Source of the DNA: Oceanicola granulosus HTCC2516
Lineage (GTDB): Bacteria > Pseudomonadota > Alphaproteobacteria > Rhodobacterales > Rhodobacteraceae
Length of the DNA: 64,000 bases
NCBI RefSeq assembly: GCF_000153305.1
Contig: NZ_CH724109.1
Location: forward strand, 79,037-143,036
Direction of reading: 5' to 3'
Shown here: positions 1 through 9,460 of the stretch, piece after piece
How the letters are laid out: every line of letters begins with the position of its first letter
Position numbering within the stretch: the stretch's first letter is position 1
Position numbers and translations under genes: made by a program
Notes under the pieces: model-generated
The model's input: the letters and a program-made list of their open reading frames with translations, nothing else
What the model was told of the DNA's origin: nothing
Databases searched by the model: none

Positions 1-2053
1 GCCCCTCGCGCAGCCACGCCCCGATCACCAGCAACGACGCCAGCAACAGGAACGCCCAGGCCGGCAGCAGCGGCGCCACGCTCACGTCGGCGGTGAGGTA
101 GGCGCCGCGCGGGGTGATGCCGAGCCAGCCGCGCCCCGCGGCAGGGCGGCCGGGGCGCACCTCGCGCAGGTCGAAGCCGCCGTCGGCGATGGCGAGTTGC
201 CCGCCGCGGGTGCGGTCGACCAGCTCGGCGAGCGGCTCGGGCGACGAGATCGTCTGCTCGAACTCGCGCGGCGCCGCCGGGCCGAGGGCGATCACCGTCT
301 CCTCGGTGCCGTCGCTCAGGCGGTAGAGCCCGATCTCCGGCGCCTCCCACAGCGTCTCGAAGCGGCCCGGCGAGGTCTGCTCAAGCGTCAGCACGGTCTC
401 GCTGCCGTCGGGGTGCGTGACCGCCACGTCGTTCGCCGTGTCCTCGAGCGTGCGGCGAATGACGCGCATCGTCAGCCCCGTCGGCTCGACCCAGAGCGCC
501 TCCTCCTCGAGCTCGGGCTCCTTCATCATCCAGTGCGCCAGCCGCCGCAGCAGCTCGAGCTGCGGCCCGCCGCCCTCGTAGCCCCGGTTCCAGAGCCAGA
601 TGTGGTCCGACGCCATCAGCGCGACCCGGCCCTCGCCGGCGCGGTCGAGCACCAGGAGCGGCAGCCCGTCGATGCCCTCCATCACCACCTGCGCCCCGGG
701 CAGCGCATCGACCTCGATCTGGCGGAACCAGCGCCCCCAGCCGGGGCCGCCCTCGCCCGGCACCGGCTCGAGGCCCTCGGTGACGGGGTGGCGCTGGCCG
801 AGGTCGGTCAGCTCGGGCAGGAAGCCCTGCTCGTAGACCCGCGCCGTCGGCTCGGCCGGCAACACGGCGGCGAGCGGCGAGCGGTAGAGCGAGTCGGCGC
901 TGGCGAAGTCCGGCCCGGCGGCGACGAGCACCGCGCCGCCGTTCTCGACGTAGGCGCGGATGTTGTCGAGGTAGAGCGTCGGCAGGATGCCGCGCCGCTT
1001 GTAGCGGTCGAAGATGATGAGATCGAACTCGTCGATCTTCTCGAGGAACAGCTCGCGCGTCGGGAAGGCGATCAGCGACAGCTCGTCCACCGGCACGCCG
1101 TCCTGCTTGTCCGGCGGGCGCAGGATGGTGAAATGGACGAGGTCGACGGAGCTGTCCGACTTCAGCAGGTTGCGCCAGGTGCGCTCGCCCGGATGCGGCT
1201 CGCCCGACACCAGCAGCACCCGCAGCCGGTCGCGCACGCCGTTGATCTGCAGCACGGCGGCGTTGTTGCGGTCGGTCAGCTCGCCCTCGGCGGCGGGGGT
1301 GGCGAATTGCAGCACGTTCATCCCGCCGTGCGGCAGGGTGACGGGCAGCTCGAGGTCCTCGTTCAGCGGCACCTCGAAGCGCATCGGCGCGCCGCCGTCG
1401 ATGGCGATGGTCAGCGGCACCAGCGCCGCCCCGGGGGCGGCGCCCTGGTCCTCGACGCGCAGGGTCAGCGTGACCGGCTCGCCGAGGATCGCGAAGGCCG
1501 GGGCGTTCTTGACCACCAGCCGGCGGTCCCAGTCGTCCTCGTGCCCGGTGAGCAGCGTGTGGAGCGGCGCGGCGAGCGTCTCGGGAGCGCCGGGCAGGTC
1601 GTGCAGCCGCCCGTCGGTGATCAGCACCATCCCCGCGACGCGCCCCTGCGGCTCCTCCGCCAGCGCCTCGGCCAGCGCGCCCATCAGCAGCGTGCCGCCG
1701 TCGCCCTCGCTGTCGCCGAGCCGGGTGACGCGGAGCTCGGTGTTCTCCAGCGCCGCCACCTCGTCGCGCAGCCGCGCCAGCGCCGCCTCGGTCTGCTCGG
1801 GCCGGTCGGCGATGCGCTGGCTGGCGCTCTCGTCGACGACGGCGACGACGATGTCGCTCAGCGCCTCGCGCGCCTCGCTCTGCAGCGACGGGTTCGCCAC
1901 CGCCGCCAGCAGCGCCGCCGCCGCGAGGCCGCGCAGCCACCAGCCGGCCAGCCCGCGCCACAGCGCCAGCGCCACGAACAGCACCGCGACGCCGGTCGCC
2001 GCCCAGAGCAGCCACATCGGCACCAGCGGATCGAGGATGACGCTCTCCGTCAC
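1..2053 (-). CDS. Membrane protein of the MoxR cluster with VWA-like and glutamine-amidotransferase-like regions (partial)
   Basis: This is the last visible gene of the minus-strand MoxR operon and runs off the left window edge, so its C-terminus is missing. The start is a GTG at 2053 with AGGGGAG about seven bases upstream. Hydrophobic segments lie near residues 11-31 and 36-54, followed by a DxSxS (DESAS) motif at residues 74-78 like the metal site of von Willebrand A domains. Further on, a stretch including GGAVLVAAG resembles the class I glutamine amidotransferase-like fold that these proteins carry without a clear catalytic triad. The visible frame ends inside another membrane segment. 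In relatives this gene follows the BatA/DUF4159 gene, as here (67-base gap). The exact function is unknown; an envelope role with MoxR is inferred from context. Confidence 0.8.
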   Translation of the reverse strand, partial: MTESVILDPLVPMWLLWAATGVAVLFVALALWRGLAGWWLRGLAAAALLAAVANPSLQSEAREALSDIVVAVVDESASQRIADRPEQTEAALARLRDEVAALENTELRVTRLGDSEGDGGTLLMGALAEALAEEPQGRVAGMVLITDGRLHDLPGAPETLAAPLHTLLTGHEDDWDRRLVVKNAPAFAILGEPVTLTLRVEDQGAAPGAALVPLTIAIDGGAPMRFEVPLNEDLELPVTLPHGGMNVLQFATPAAEGELTDRNNAAVLQINGVRDRLRVLLVSGEPHPGERTWRNLLKSDSSVDLVHFTILRPPDKQDGVPVDELSLIAFPTRELFLEKIDEFDLIIFDRYKRRGILPTLYLDNIRAYVENGGAVLVAAGPDFASADSLYRSPLAAVLPAEPTARVYEQGFLPELTDLGQRHPVTEGLEPVPGEGGPGWGRWFRQIEVDALPGAQVVMEGIDGLPLLVLDRAGEGRVALMASDHIWLWNRGYEGGGPQLELLRRLAHWMMKEPELEEEALWVEPTGLTMRVIRRTLEDTANDVAVTHPDGSETVLTLEQTSPGRFETLWEAPEIGLYRLSDGTEETVIALGPAAPREFEQTISSPEPLAELVDRTRGGQLAIADGGFDLREVRPGRPAAGRGWLGITPRGAYLTADVSVAPLLPAWAFLLLASLLVIGAWLREG

Positions 2054-2065
2054 GCGCGGCTCCCC

Positions 2066-2085
2066 TTCATCTGGCCAAAAATATG
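2066..2085. repeat. Possible partial Rhodobacterales intergenic repeat (copy A)
   Basis: The short gap between the DUF4159 gene and the next minus-strand gene holds a TTGGCC-type, AT-rich word (minus strand reads ATATTTTTGGCCAGATGAA). AT-rich words are rare in this genome. It resembles the TTGGCC / GGATATTT words of the longer repeat copies at 11.5 kb and 45.1 kb. It lies just upstream of the GTG start at 2053 and could simply be part of that leader. Confidence 0.3.
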
Positions 2086-2120
2086 CAAGGTCACGACGTC
2101 TCCAGAAGTAGGCGGCCGGA

Positions 2121-4910
2121 TCACTGGCCGAGCCGGTCCAGCAGGGCCGGCACGTGCACCTGGTCGGATTTGTAGTTGCCGGTGAGCACGTGCATCACCA
2201 GGTTCACCCCGAAGCGATAGGCCATCTCGCGCTGCCGCTCCCCCGTCATGCCCCGCCCCACCGGGAACAGCCGGTTGCCGGCCTCGTCGGTGGCCCAGGC
2301 GGCGGCCCAGTCGTTGCCGCCGATGACCACCGGCGTCACCCCGTCGTTGAGGTCGCGGAACGGCATGCCCTCGACCTGCTCGGCCCCCGGCGGCGCGGCC
2401 TCGACCCAGATCTCGCGGCCGGCGTGGCGGCCGGGGAAGTCCTGCAGCAGGTAGAAGGTGCGGGTCAGCACGTGGTCGGCGGGCAGTGGCTCGAGCGGCG
2501 GGATGTCGAGCCCGCGCGCCAGCGCCTGCAGCTTGCGTCCCTCAGGCGAGGACGAGCCGAAGCCGGCGAGGTCGGCATCGCGGGTGTCGAACAGGATCAT
2601 CCCGCCCGAGCGCAGGTAGCGATTGAGCCTGGCGTAGGCGTCGGCGGAGGGGATCGGCTGGTCCTCCGTGACCGGCCAGTAGAGCAGCGGGAAGAAGGCG
2701 AGCTCGTCGGTCTCCAGATCGACGCCGAGCGGCGCGGCGGGCTCGATCGAGGTGCGCCGGTAGAGCACGTCCGACAGCCCCCGCAGCCCCGCCTCGGCGG
2801 TGTCGTCGACCTGGCGGTTGCCGGTGAGGACGTGCGCCAGCACCACCTCCTGCGTCGCCTCGAGCGCCAGCGCGTCGGCGGCCGGATCGGGCGGCGGCGC
2901 GTCCTGCGCGCGGGGCGCGTCGGGCGCGGCGGCGAGCGCGAGGGTCAGCGCGAGGGCGGCGGGCGCGGCGCGCGGTCCGCGCAGGCGGCCGGAGAGGGCG
3001 AGCGAGGCGAGGACGTCGGCGAGCAGCAGCGCCAGCGCGGCCGCCAGCACCCAGCCCTTCAGCACCGTCTCGCGCAGCACCTCGAGGCCCACCACCGGCA
3101 CCCGCGCCGGCCATTCCATCGGCGCGAGCGTCGCCTCGGCGTCGAGCACGTTGACCGCGATGCGCCGGTCGTCGCCGGCATAGAGGCCGGGCGGCATGTC
3201 CGGGCCCGGCCCGCCGGCGGCGAGGCGCTCGCCGGTGACGCCGGGCAGGGTGTCGGCCTCCTCGATGCGCCCGAACGCGGTCAGCACCTCTTCCGGGGCC
3301 CATGTCGTGCCGGCGAGTTCGGCCTCGGTCAGTTGGGGCGGGCGGGTCGAGACGGCGAGGCGCTCGAGCATGTCGACGAACAGCCCCGACAGCGGCAGCG
3401 ACGACCACTCGGCATTGGCGGTGACGTGGAACAGCACGACCTGCCCATCGCCGAGCGGCTTGCGCGTCACCAGCGGCGTGCCGTCGGCGAGCTGCGCGAT
3501 GACGCGCGCGGCGAGCGAAGGGTCGGGCTGGGCCATGACCTGCGCGTTGACGACCACGTCGTCGGGCAGGGGCAGGCCGAAAAACGGGCTGTCCTCGGCG
3601 AACGGCGCGAGCGTCTTCGGCTCGCCCCAGCTCATCGCGCCGCCGATGCTGCGCCCGCCCGCGCGCAGGCGGACCGGCAGCAGCGGCGATTCCTCGGTCC
3701 GGCTCACGTCCGACGCCGCGAGGCGCGGTCCGGCGAAGCGCAGCAGCATGCCTCCCGCCTCGACCCACTCGCGCACCGCGACGGCCTCGGTGTCGGCGAG
3801 GGTGGCGACGTCGGCGAAGACCAGCACGTCGGGGTTGGCGAGCAGCAGGTCGTTGAGGTCGCCCTCGAGCACGTCCGCCGTCGGCTCCAGCGCCTCGCGC
3901 AGGTAGTGCAGCGGATCGAGCAGCTCGAGCCCTTCCGGCTCGGCGCCCCCGGCGATCAGCGCCACCTCGCGGCGCTGGAGCGCGTCGTCGGCGAGGGTGA
4001 CGGCCCCGGCGGAGCGGATGCCGGAGAGCTCGAAGCGGGTGATCCGGTTGCGTAGCTCCGGCGGCAGGTCGAACGCGACCTCGGCGGCGTCCTCGCCGCT
4101 GTCCCACGCCACCGTCTCGCGCGCGAGCTGCCGTTCCGCCCCGGCCGGGTCGAGCCCGATCGCGGCGACGTCGGCCTCCGCGGCGCTGCCGGTCACGGCG
4201 CGCAGCGCGGTCAGCCGCACCTCGCCTTCCTCGAAGCGCGCCGGGCGCAGGGCGCGCACCGGGCGGGGGCTCTCGAACACCGTCACGGCGCCGCGCGCCT
4301 CGAGCGCGCCGAGCAGCGGCTCGCGCCACGGCCGGGCGAGGCCGTCGGAGAGCCAGAGCGTGTCGAACCCGCCCTCCAGCGTCTCCGCCCAGGCGGTGAC
4401 GGCGTCGGCGTCGGGCGCCCAGGCCTCGGGCTGCAGCGCGGGCAGGCGGGCCGCGGCGGCGTCGGCGGCCTGGAAGGTCGCGCCGCCGTCGGGCGGCAGG
4501 TCGGTCAAGGCGACGAGCGCGACGGGGCGGCCGAGCCGGCCGGCCTCGTCGAGCGCGGCCTCGATCCGGTCGGCGCGGCGCTCCCAGTCGCGGGCATCGG
4601 CCCAGCTGCCGTCGGTCAGCACCAGCAGCGGCCCGCTGCCGCCGGTCTCCGCCTGCGGATTGAGCACCGGACCGGCGAAGCCGAGGATCACCAGCGCCAC
4701 CGCGAGGATGCGCAGCAGCAGGAGCCACCAGGGGGTGCGGTCGGTCTGGGTTTCGCTGTCGGTCAGGCCGAGCAGCAGCGCGACGCCGGGAAAGCGGCGG
4801 CGGATCGGCGCGGGGGGCACGGCCTTCAGGATCAGCCACAGCAGCGGCAGCACCACCAGGCCGAGGAGCAGCCACGGCGCGGCAAAGCCGATGGGACCGA
4901 GCATCCACAT
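2121..4910 (-). CDS. BatA-like / DUF4159 domain membrane protein
   Basis: The protein has 929 residues. The N-terminus carries the aerotolerance-regulator (BatA) type membrane module, with hydrophobic helices near residues 8-28 and 59-82. A long periplasmic-type region follows, including a von Willebrand A-like part. Another hydrophobic pair lies near 610-660, and a DUF4159 domain fills about the last 240 residues (motifs DLETDELAFFPLLYWPV and SGGMILFDTRDAD). ATG at 4910 overlaps the stop of the DUF58 gene (TGATG), so the two are translationally coupled. Families of this type accompany MoxR ATPases and are thought to act in envelope complex assembly or stress tolerance; the precise client is unknown. 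Confidence 0.9.
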   Translation of the reverse strand: MWMLGPIGFAAPWLLLGLVVLPLLWLILKAVPPAPIRRRFPGVALLLGLTDSETQTDRTPWWLLLLRILAVALVILGFAGPVLNPQAETGGSGPLLVLTDGSWADARDWERRADRIEAALDEAGRLGRPVALVALTDLPPDGGATFQAADAAAARLPALQPEAWAPDADAVTAWAETLEGGFDTLWLSDGLARPWREPLLGALEARGAVTVFESPRPVRALRPARFEEGEVRLTALRAVTGSAAEADVAAIGLDPAGAERQLARETVAWDSGEDAAEVAFDLPPELRNRITRFELSGIRSAGAVTLADDALQRREVALIAGGAEPEGLELLDPLHYLREALEPTADVLEGDLNDLLLANPDVLVFADVATLADTEAVAVREWVEAGGMLLRFAGPRLAASDVSRTEESPLLPVRLRAGGRSIGGAMSWGEPKTLAPFAEDSPFFGLPLPDDVVVNAQVMAQPDPSLAARVIAQLADGTPLVTRKPLGDGQVVLFHVTANAEWSSLPLSGLFVDMLERLAVSTRPPQLTEAELAGTTWAPEEVLTAFGRIEEADTLPGVTGERLAAGGPGPDMPPGLYAGDDRRIAVNVLDAEATLAPMEWPARVPVVGLEVLRETVLKGWVLAAALALLLADVLASLALSGRLRGPRAAPAALALTLALAAAPDAPRAQDAPPPDPAADALALEATQEVVLAHVLTGNRQVDDTAEAGLRGLSDVLYRRTSIEPAAPLGVDLETDELAFFPLLYWPVTEDQPIPSADAYARLNRYLRSGGMILFDTRDADLAGFGSSSPEGRKLQALARGLDIPPLEPLPADHVLTRTFYLLQDFPGRHAGREIWVEAAPPGAEQVEGMPFRDLNDGVTPVVIGGNDWAAAWATDEAGNRLFPVGRGMTGERQREMAYRFGVNLVMHVLTGNYKSDQVHVPALLDRLGQ

Positions 4911-5778
4911 CAGCCGCGCCGCTCCAGCGCGCCGTAGAGCCAGAGCAGCGCCGCCGCGGCGCTGTCTCCGGTGTGGTGGGCCGAGAATTGCCAGCCCGTC
5001 GTCGCCGCCAGCGCCGCGAGCCAGTCCTTCCGCTCGGCGAGGCGCACGAGGTAGCGGTCGCGCAGCTCTCCGGCCTTCAGCGTCTCGTGGCGCAGGCTGC
5101 CGGTCATGCTCTCGAAGATGGTGCGGCCGTCGAAGGGGAACGCCTCCTCCTGCGGGTCGAGCACCTGCAGCAGCGCGCCGCGCACGCCCCGGTCGGCGGC
5201 CCTGGTCAGCGCCGCCTCGACGGGCGCGAGGTCGCCGAGGAAATCGGAGACGAACAGCGCGCGGCTGTGGGGCAGCATTCCGCCAGCGTCGGGCGCGCCG
5301 TAATCGGCCGGCTCGTCTTCCGACAGCAGCGCCGCGATCCGCGCGAGCTGGCCCTCGCCCGCGCGCGGCGGCAGGCGCAGGCCGGTCATCCCGACGCGCT
5401 CGCCGCCGCGGATCAGCAGCACCGCCGCCGCCAGCCCCAGCAGGCGCGCGCGCCGCGCCTTTGTCTCACCGCTCTTGAGCGAGGTGAAGGACATCGAGGC
5501 CGCCTGGTCGACCCACAGAATCACGCTCTGCGCGATCTGCCACTCTTTCTCGCGCACGAACGCCCCGTCGGCGCGGCCCGAGCGGCGCCAGTCGATGCTG
5601 CGGCTCTCGTCGAAGGGCAGGGCGGGGCGGAACTGCCAGAAGTCGTCGCCCTGGCCCGGCCGCCGCCGGCCGTGCTCGCCGAGCAGCACCGTCGTGGCGA
5701 GGTGCTCGGCTTCGGCGAGCAGCGGCGGAAACGGCGCCGCGAGCTCCTCGGCACCCTGCCTGAGAAGCAGCGGATCGC

Positions 5779-5782
<4 letters not shown>
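4910..5782 (-). CDS. DUF58 domain-containing protein
   Basis: The protein has 290 residues. The DUF58 signature is visible as a DFWQFRP...SRSIDWRRSGRAD block (about residues 46-75), followed by FVREKEW and a VWA-like WVDQAASMSF strand. The start is a GTG at 5782 that overlaps the moxR stop (GTGA), and the stop overlaps the next start (TGATG), so it sits in the middle of a tightly coupled operon. DUF58 proteins are encoded next to MoxR AAA+ ATPases in many bacteria and are thought to be partners or substrates of the ATPase. No transmembrane segment is obvious, so it is probably cytosolic. Confidence 0.93.
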
Positions 5783-6786
<1,004 letters not shown>

Positions 6787-6870
6787 GGCAAAAGACTCCT
6801 GCTGGGCTATAGTCGGCGACATGGAAGCAGATATGCCCGACGACCCCAATGGCAAAAGGCCCGGCGACAC

Positions 6871-7434
6871 ATGGACGTGAATGTTTCCGCCGATGATCTG
6901 GCGAAATCCGCCCGCGCGGCGGCCGGCAAGGGGCCGCCGCCGGTCGACAAGTGGGACCCGCCCTTCTGCGGCGATCTCGACATGCGCATCGCGCGCGACG
7001 GCACGTGGTTCTACCTCGGCACGCCCATCGGGCGGCCCGAGCTGGTGCGCCTGTTCGCCTCGATCATCCGCAAGGACGGCGACGCCTACTTCCTCGTCAC
7101 CCCGGTCGAGAAGGTCGGCATCACGGTCGACGACGCGCCCTTCGTCGCGGTCGATTTCGAGCAACGCGAGGCGGGGCTGGAGTTCGTCACCAACGTCGGC
7201 GACCGCGTGCTCGCCGGCCCTGACCACCCGATCCGGGTGGCGCGCGATCCCGAGACGGGCGAGCCGAGCCCCTACGTGCTGGTGCGGCGCAACCTCGAGG
7301 CGCTGATCGACCGCAAGAGCTTCTACCGGCTCGTCGAGATCGGCGAGCGGGCCGAGCACGAGGGGGCGGAGTGGTTCGGGCTGCGCTCCGGCGGGGCGTT
7401 CTTCCCGATCATCCCGGCGGACGAGCTGCCGTGA
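6871..7434 (+). CDS. DUF1285 domain-containing protein
   Basis: The protein has 187 residues. It matches the DUF1285 family by its opening block ([19 protein letters not shown]) and the core [21 protein letters not shown] 6871 is the only start in frame before the family-conserved region; the nearby ATGs at 6821, 6833 and 6849 are in other frames. Its ribosome-binding site is weak (AAAAGG). It is divergent from moxR and may share a promoter region with it. Members are soluble and of unknown function. In alphaproteobacteria the gene often lies beside the MoxR cluster, which agrees with this arrangement. Confidence 0.88.
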   Translation: MDVNVSADDLAKSARAAAGKGPPPVDKWDPPFCGDLDMRIARDGTWFYLGTPIGRPELVRLFASIIRKDGDAYFLVTPVEKVGITVDDAPFVAVDFEQREAGLEFVTNVGDRVLAGPDHPIRVARDPETGEPSPYVLVRRNLEALIDRKSFYRLVEIGERAEHEGAEWFGLRSGGAFFPIIPADELP

Positions 7435-7456
7435 GCGCGGGAGATTGAGCGGCCAC

Positions 7457-8213
7457 ATGCGGTTCTGCGCCAACCTGACGATGCTGTTCACCGAGCTGCC
7501 GATGATGGAGCGGTTCGCCGCCGCGGCCGAGGCGGGCTTCGAGGCGGTGGAGGTGCTGTTCCCCTACGACCTCAACGCCCGCCGAGATGGCCCGCGAGCT
7601 GCGCCGGCACAAGCTGACGCTCGCGCTGATCAACTGCCCGCCGCCGAACTACACCGACCCCGACGCGCCGCGCGGCTTCGCCGCCGTGCCGGGCCACGCC
7701 GAGCGCTTCCGCTCCGACTTCCGCCGCAGCCTGCGCTACGCGCGCACGCTGGGCGCGGAGCGGGTGCACGTGATGGCGGGGGTGGCCGAGGGTCCGGAGG
7801 CGGGCGCGGTGTTCGCCGATAACCTCGCCTGGGCCTGCGCCGAGGCGCCGGAGCAGCTGCTGACGATCGAGCCGCTGAACGGCCACGACGTGCCCGGCTA
7901 CTTCCTCGACGACTACGACCTCGCGCTGTCGGTGCTCGACGACGTCGCCGCGCCCAACCTGTCGCTGCAGTTCGACACCTACCACGCCGCGCGCCTGACC
8001 GGAAACGTCGTGGCGCTCTGGGAGGCCGTGGGGCCGCGGGTCGGGCATGTGCAGGTGGGCGATCATCCCGGCCGCCACGAGCCAGGCAGCGGCGAGATCG
8101 ACTTCGGCACGTTCTTCGCGCAGCTGCGGCGCGATGGCTACGCGGGCTGGGTGAGCGGCGAGTACGTCCCCGCCGGGCGCACGGCGGCCGGGCTCGGCTG
8201 GCGGCGCGGCTGA
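7457..8213 (+). pseudogene. hyi: Hydroxypyruvate isomerase family protein with apparent +1 frameshift
   Basis: The sequence encodes a Hyi/OtnI-type TIM-barrel isomerase (hydroxypyruvate to tartronate semialdehyde in glyoxylate metabolism) in two frames. Frame 1 starts at ATG 7457 ([15 protein letters not shown]) and reads as family protein to FPYDLNAR at about 7582. From GAG at 7584 the family sequence continues in another frame ([11 protein letters not shown]...) to the stop at 8213. One extra C within GCCCGCCGAG (about 7577-7586) explains the shift. Downstream motifs are intact: TIEPLNG (likely catalytic Glu), FDTYH, HVQVGDHPGRHEPG and SGEYVP. It could be a young pseudogene or a base-calling error; the otherwise perfect second half favours an error or a very recent event. 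Confidence 0.85.
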
Positions 8214-8215
8214 GG

Positions 8216-8782
8216 TCAGGCGCCGAGCAGGCCGAGCGCGCGGGGGGCGCAGTCGGAGTTGGCGGCCAGCGGCTCGGCGGGACGGGCCAGGCGGCTGCGC
8301 AGGACGGTGTCGAACAGGCTGCCGTAGCTGTCCGCCAGACGCTTGTCCTCGAAGAGCGCGAGCAGGCCGGAGCGGACGTGGCGCGGCTCGAGCGGCGGCA
8401 CGCTGCAGGGCAGGGTGGCGCGCACCAGGTCGGCGTCGCCGAGCAGCCGGTCCAGCCGCTCCGTCTCCAGCGCCGCCGCGTTGGCGCCGGCGAGCCGGTC
8501 GAGCTCGAGGTCGTAGGCCCGGGCCAGGGCGCGGAAGCCGCGCCGCTTCCGCTCGTCCGAGGCGCCTCCCGCGAAGAGCACCGCGACCCGCACCTGCTGG
8601 CGCACCGTGCGCAGCGAGATGCCGCCGGTCAGCGTGTCGTAGAGGCGGGTCAGCAGCAGCACGAGGACGAAGATCATCGCCGTCAGCATCGCCGCCGCCT
8701 CGAGCACGCCCGGCGCGACGGGACTGACCGCGAGCGCCCAGATGCTGCAGACGACGGTGATGGCGATGGGCGTGCGGCTCAT
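8216..8782 (-). CDS. Hypothetical membrane protein
   Basis: The protein has 188 residues from ATG 8782 (GGAG six bases upstream). The frame is open to 8884, but the extra residues look like noncoding. There are two predicted N-terminal membrane segments (about residues 5-20 and 25-46), then a charged helical domain with RQQVRVAVLFAGG and DERKRRGF blocks. I recognise no family. It converges on hyi with a two-base gap and is divergent from the ECF sigma gene. No function can be assigned; the topology suggests a short hairpin anchor with a cytoplasmic C-terminal domain. Confidence 0.7.
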   Translation of the reverse strand: MSRTPIAITVVCSIWALAVSPVAPGVLEAAAMLTAMIFVLVLLLTRLYDTLTGGISLRTVRQQVRVAVLFAGGASDERKRRGFRALARAYDLELDRLAGANAAALETERLDRLLGDADLVRATLPCSVPPLEPRHVRSGLLALFEDKRLADSYGSLFDTVLRSRLARPAEPLAANSDCAPRALGLLGA

Positions 8783-8917
8783 GAGCGGCTCCGGATTAAC
8801 ATTTGACACAACGTGCTCCGACTTTCCGGCACAATCAGGGCGGGGCTGCGGCGGCGTCGTGGTTCCTGACCCGGCGGCAGCCAAGGATTGACCGCGCCGC
8901 CGCGTCCCATAGACGTG

Positions 8918-9460
8918 ATGCGCATGAGCACGAGCGACGAAAGCCTGGCCCTCGCGGCCGCCGGCGGCGACAGGGCCGCCTTCGCGCTACTGCTCGAGCG
9001 GCAGTACGACCGGCTGTTCGCCCTGTGCTTCCGCCTCACCGGCAGCCGCGCCGAGGCGGAGGACCTGACGCAGGACATCTGCCTCGCGCTCCCGGCCAAG
9101 CTGGCGAGCTACCGGCGGAGCGCGAAGCTGACGACGTGGCTCTACCGCGTCGCCGTCAACGCCGCCCACGACCGCCGCCGCCGCCGCGCGACCTACGTGA
9201 AGGCGACCGAGGGCTGGGGCGACTGGGAGACCGGGCGGCAGGCGGCGCTCGCGGGCGCGGCGGAGGCGCGCGACTGGCTGGGCACGGCGATGGCCGCGCT
9301 GCCCGACAGCCTGCGCGACACGCTGGCGCTGGTGCTCGACGACATCACCCACGCCGAGGCCGCCGAGATCCTCGGCATCTCCGAAGGCACCGTCAGCTGG
9401 CGGGTCTCGGAGGCGAAGAAGGCCCTGCGGGCGCTGAAACAGAAGGAGGAGGCCGGATGA
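8918..9460 (+). CDS. ECF-type RNA polymerase sigma factor
   Basis: The protein has about 180 residues. The sigma-70 region 2 core is visible as YDRLFALCFRLTGSRAEAEDLTQDICL plus the -10 recognition block TWLYRVAVNAAHDRRRRR. Region 4 ends with a helix-turn-helix (HAEAAEILGISEGTVSWRVSEAK). Starts at ATG 8918 or ATG 8924 both precede region 2, and an in-frame TTG at 8888 is less likely; no strong ribosome-binding site marks the start. Its stop overlaps the start of the VWA gene (ATGA), so the VWA product is its probable regulator or effector. ECF factors redirect RNA polymerase to stress promoters. No zinc anti-sigma gene is adjacent. Confidence 0.92.
   Translation: MRMSTSDESLALAAAGGDRAAFALLLERQYDRLFALCFRLTGSRAEAEDLTQDICLALPAKLASYRRSAKLTTWLYRVAVNAAHDRRRRRATYVKATEGWGDWETGRQAALAGAAEARDWLGTAMAALPDSLRDTLALVLDDITHAEAAEILGISEGTVSWRVSEAKKALRALKQKEEAG

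Noticed and set aside
197-2185. Long open frame on the plus strand across the left-edge gene
   Set aside because: It is antisense to the MoxR-cluster membrane protein, has an Arg/Gln-rich unnatural composition and no family signature. At this GC content such antisense frames are common; the minus-strand frame gives clear protein motifs.
8803-8836. TTGACA near 8803 as a promoter for the ECF sigma gene
   Set aside because: The only -10-like word (ACAATC) is 22 bases downstream, outside normal spacing. An ECF-type autoregulatory promoter is possible but not readable.
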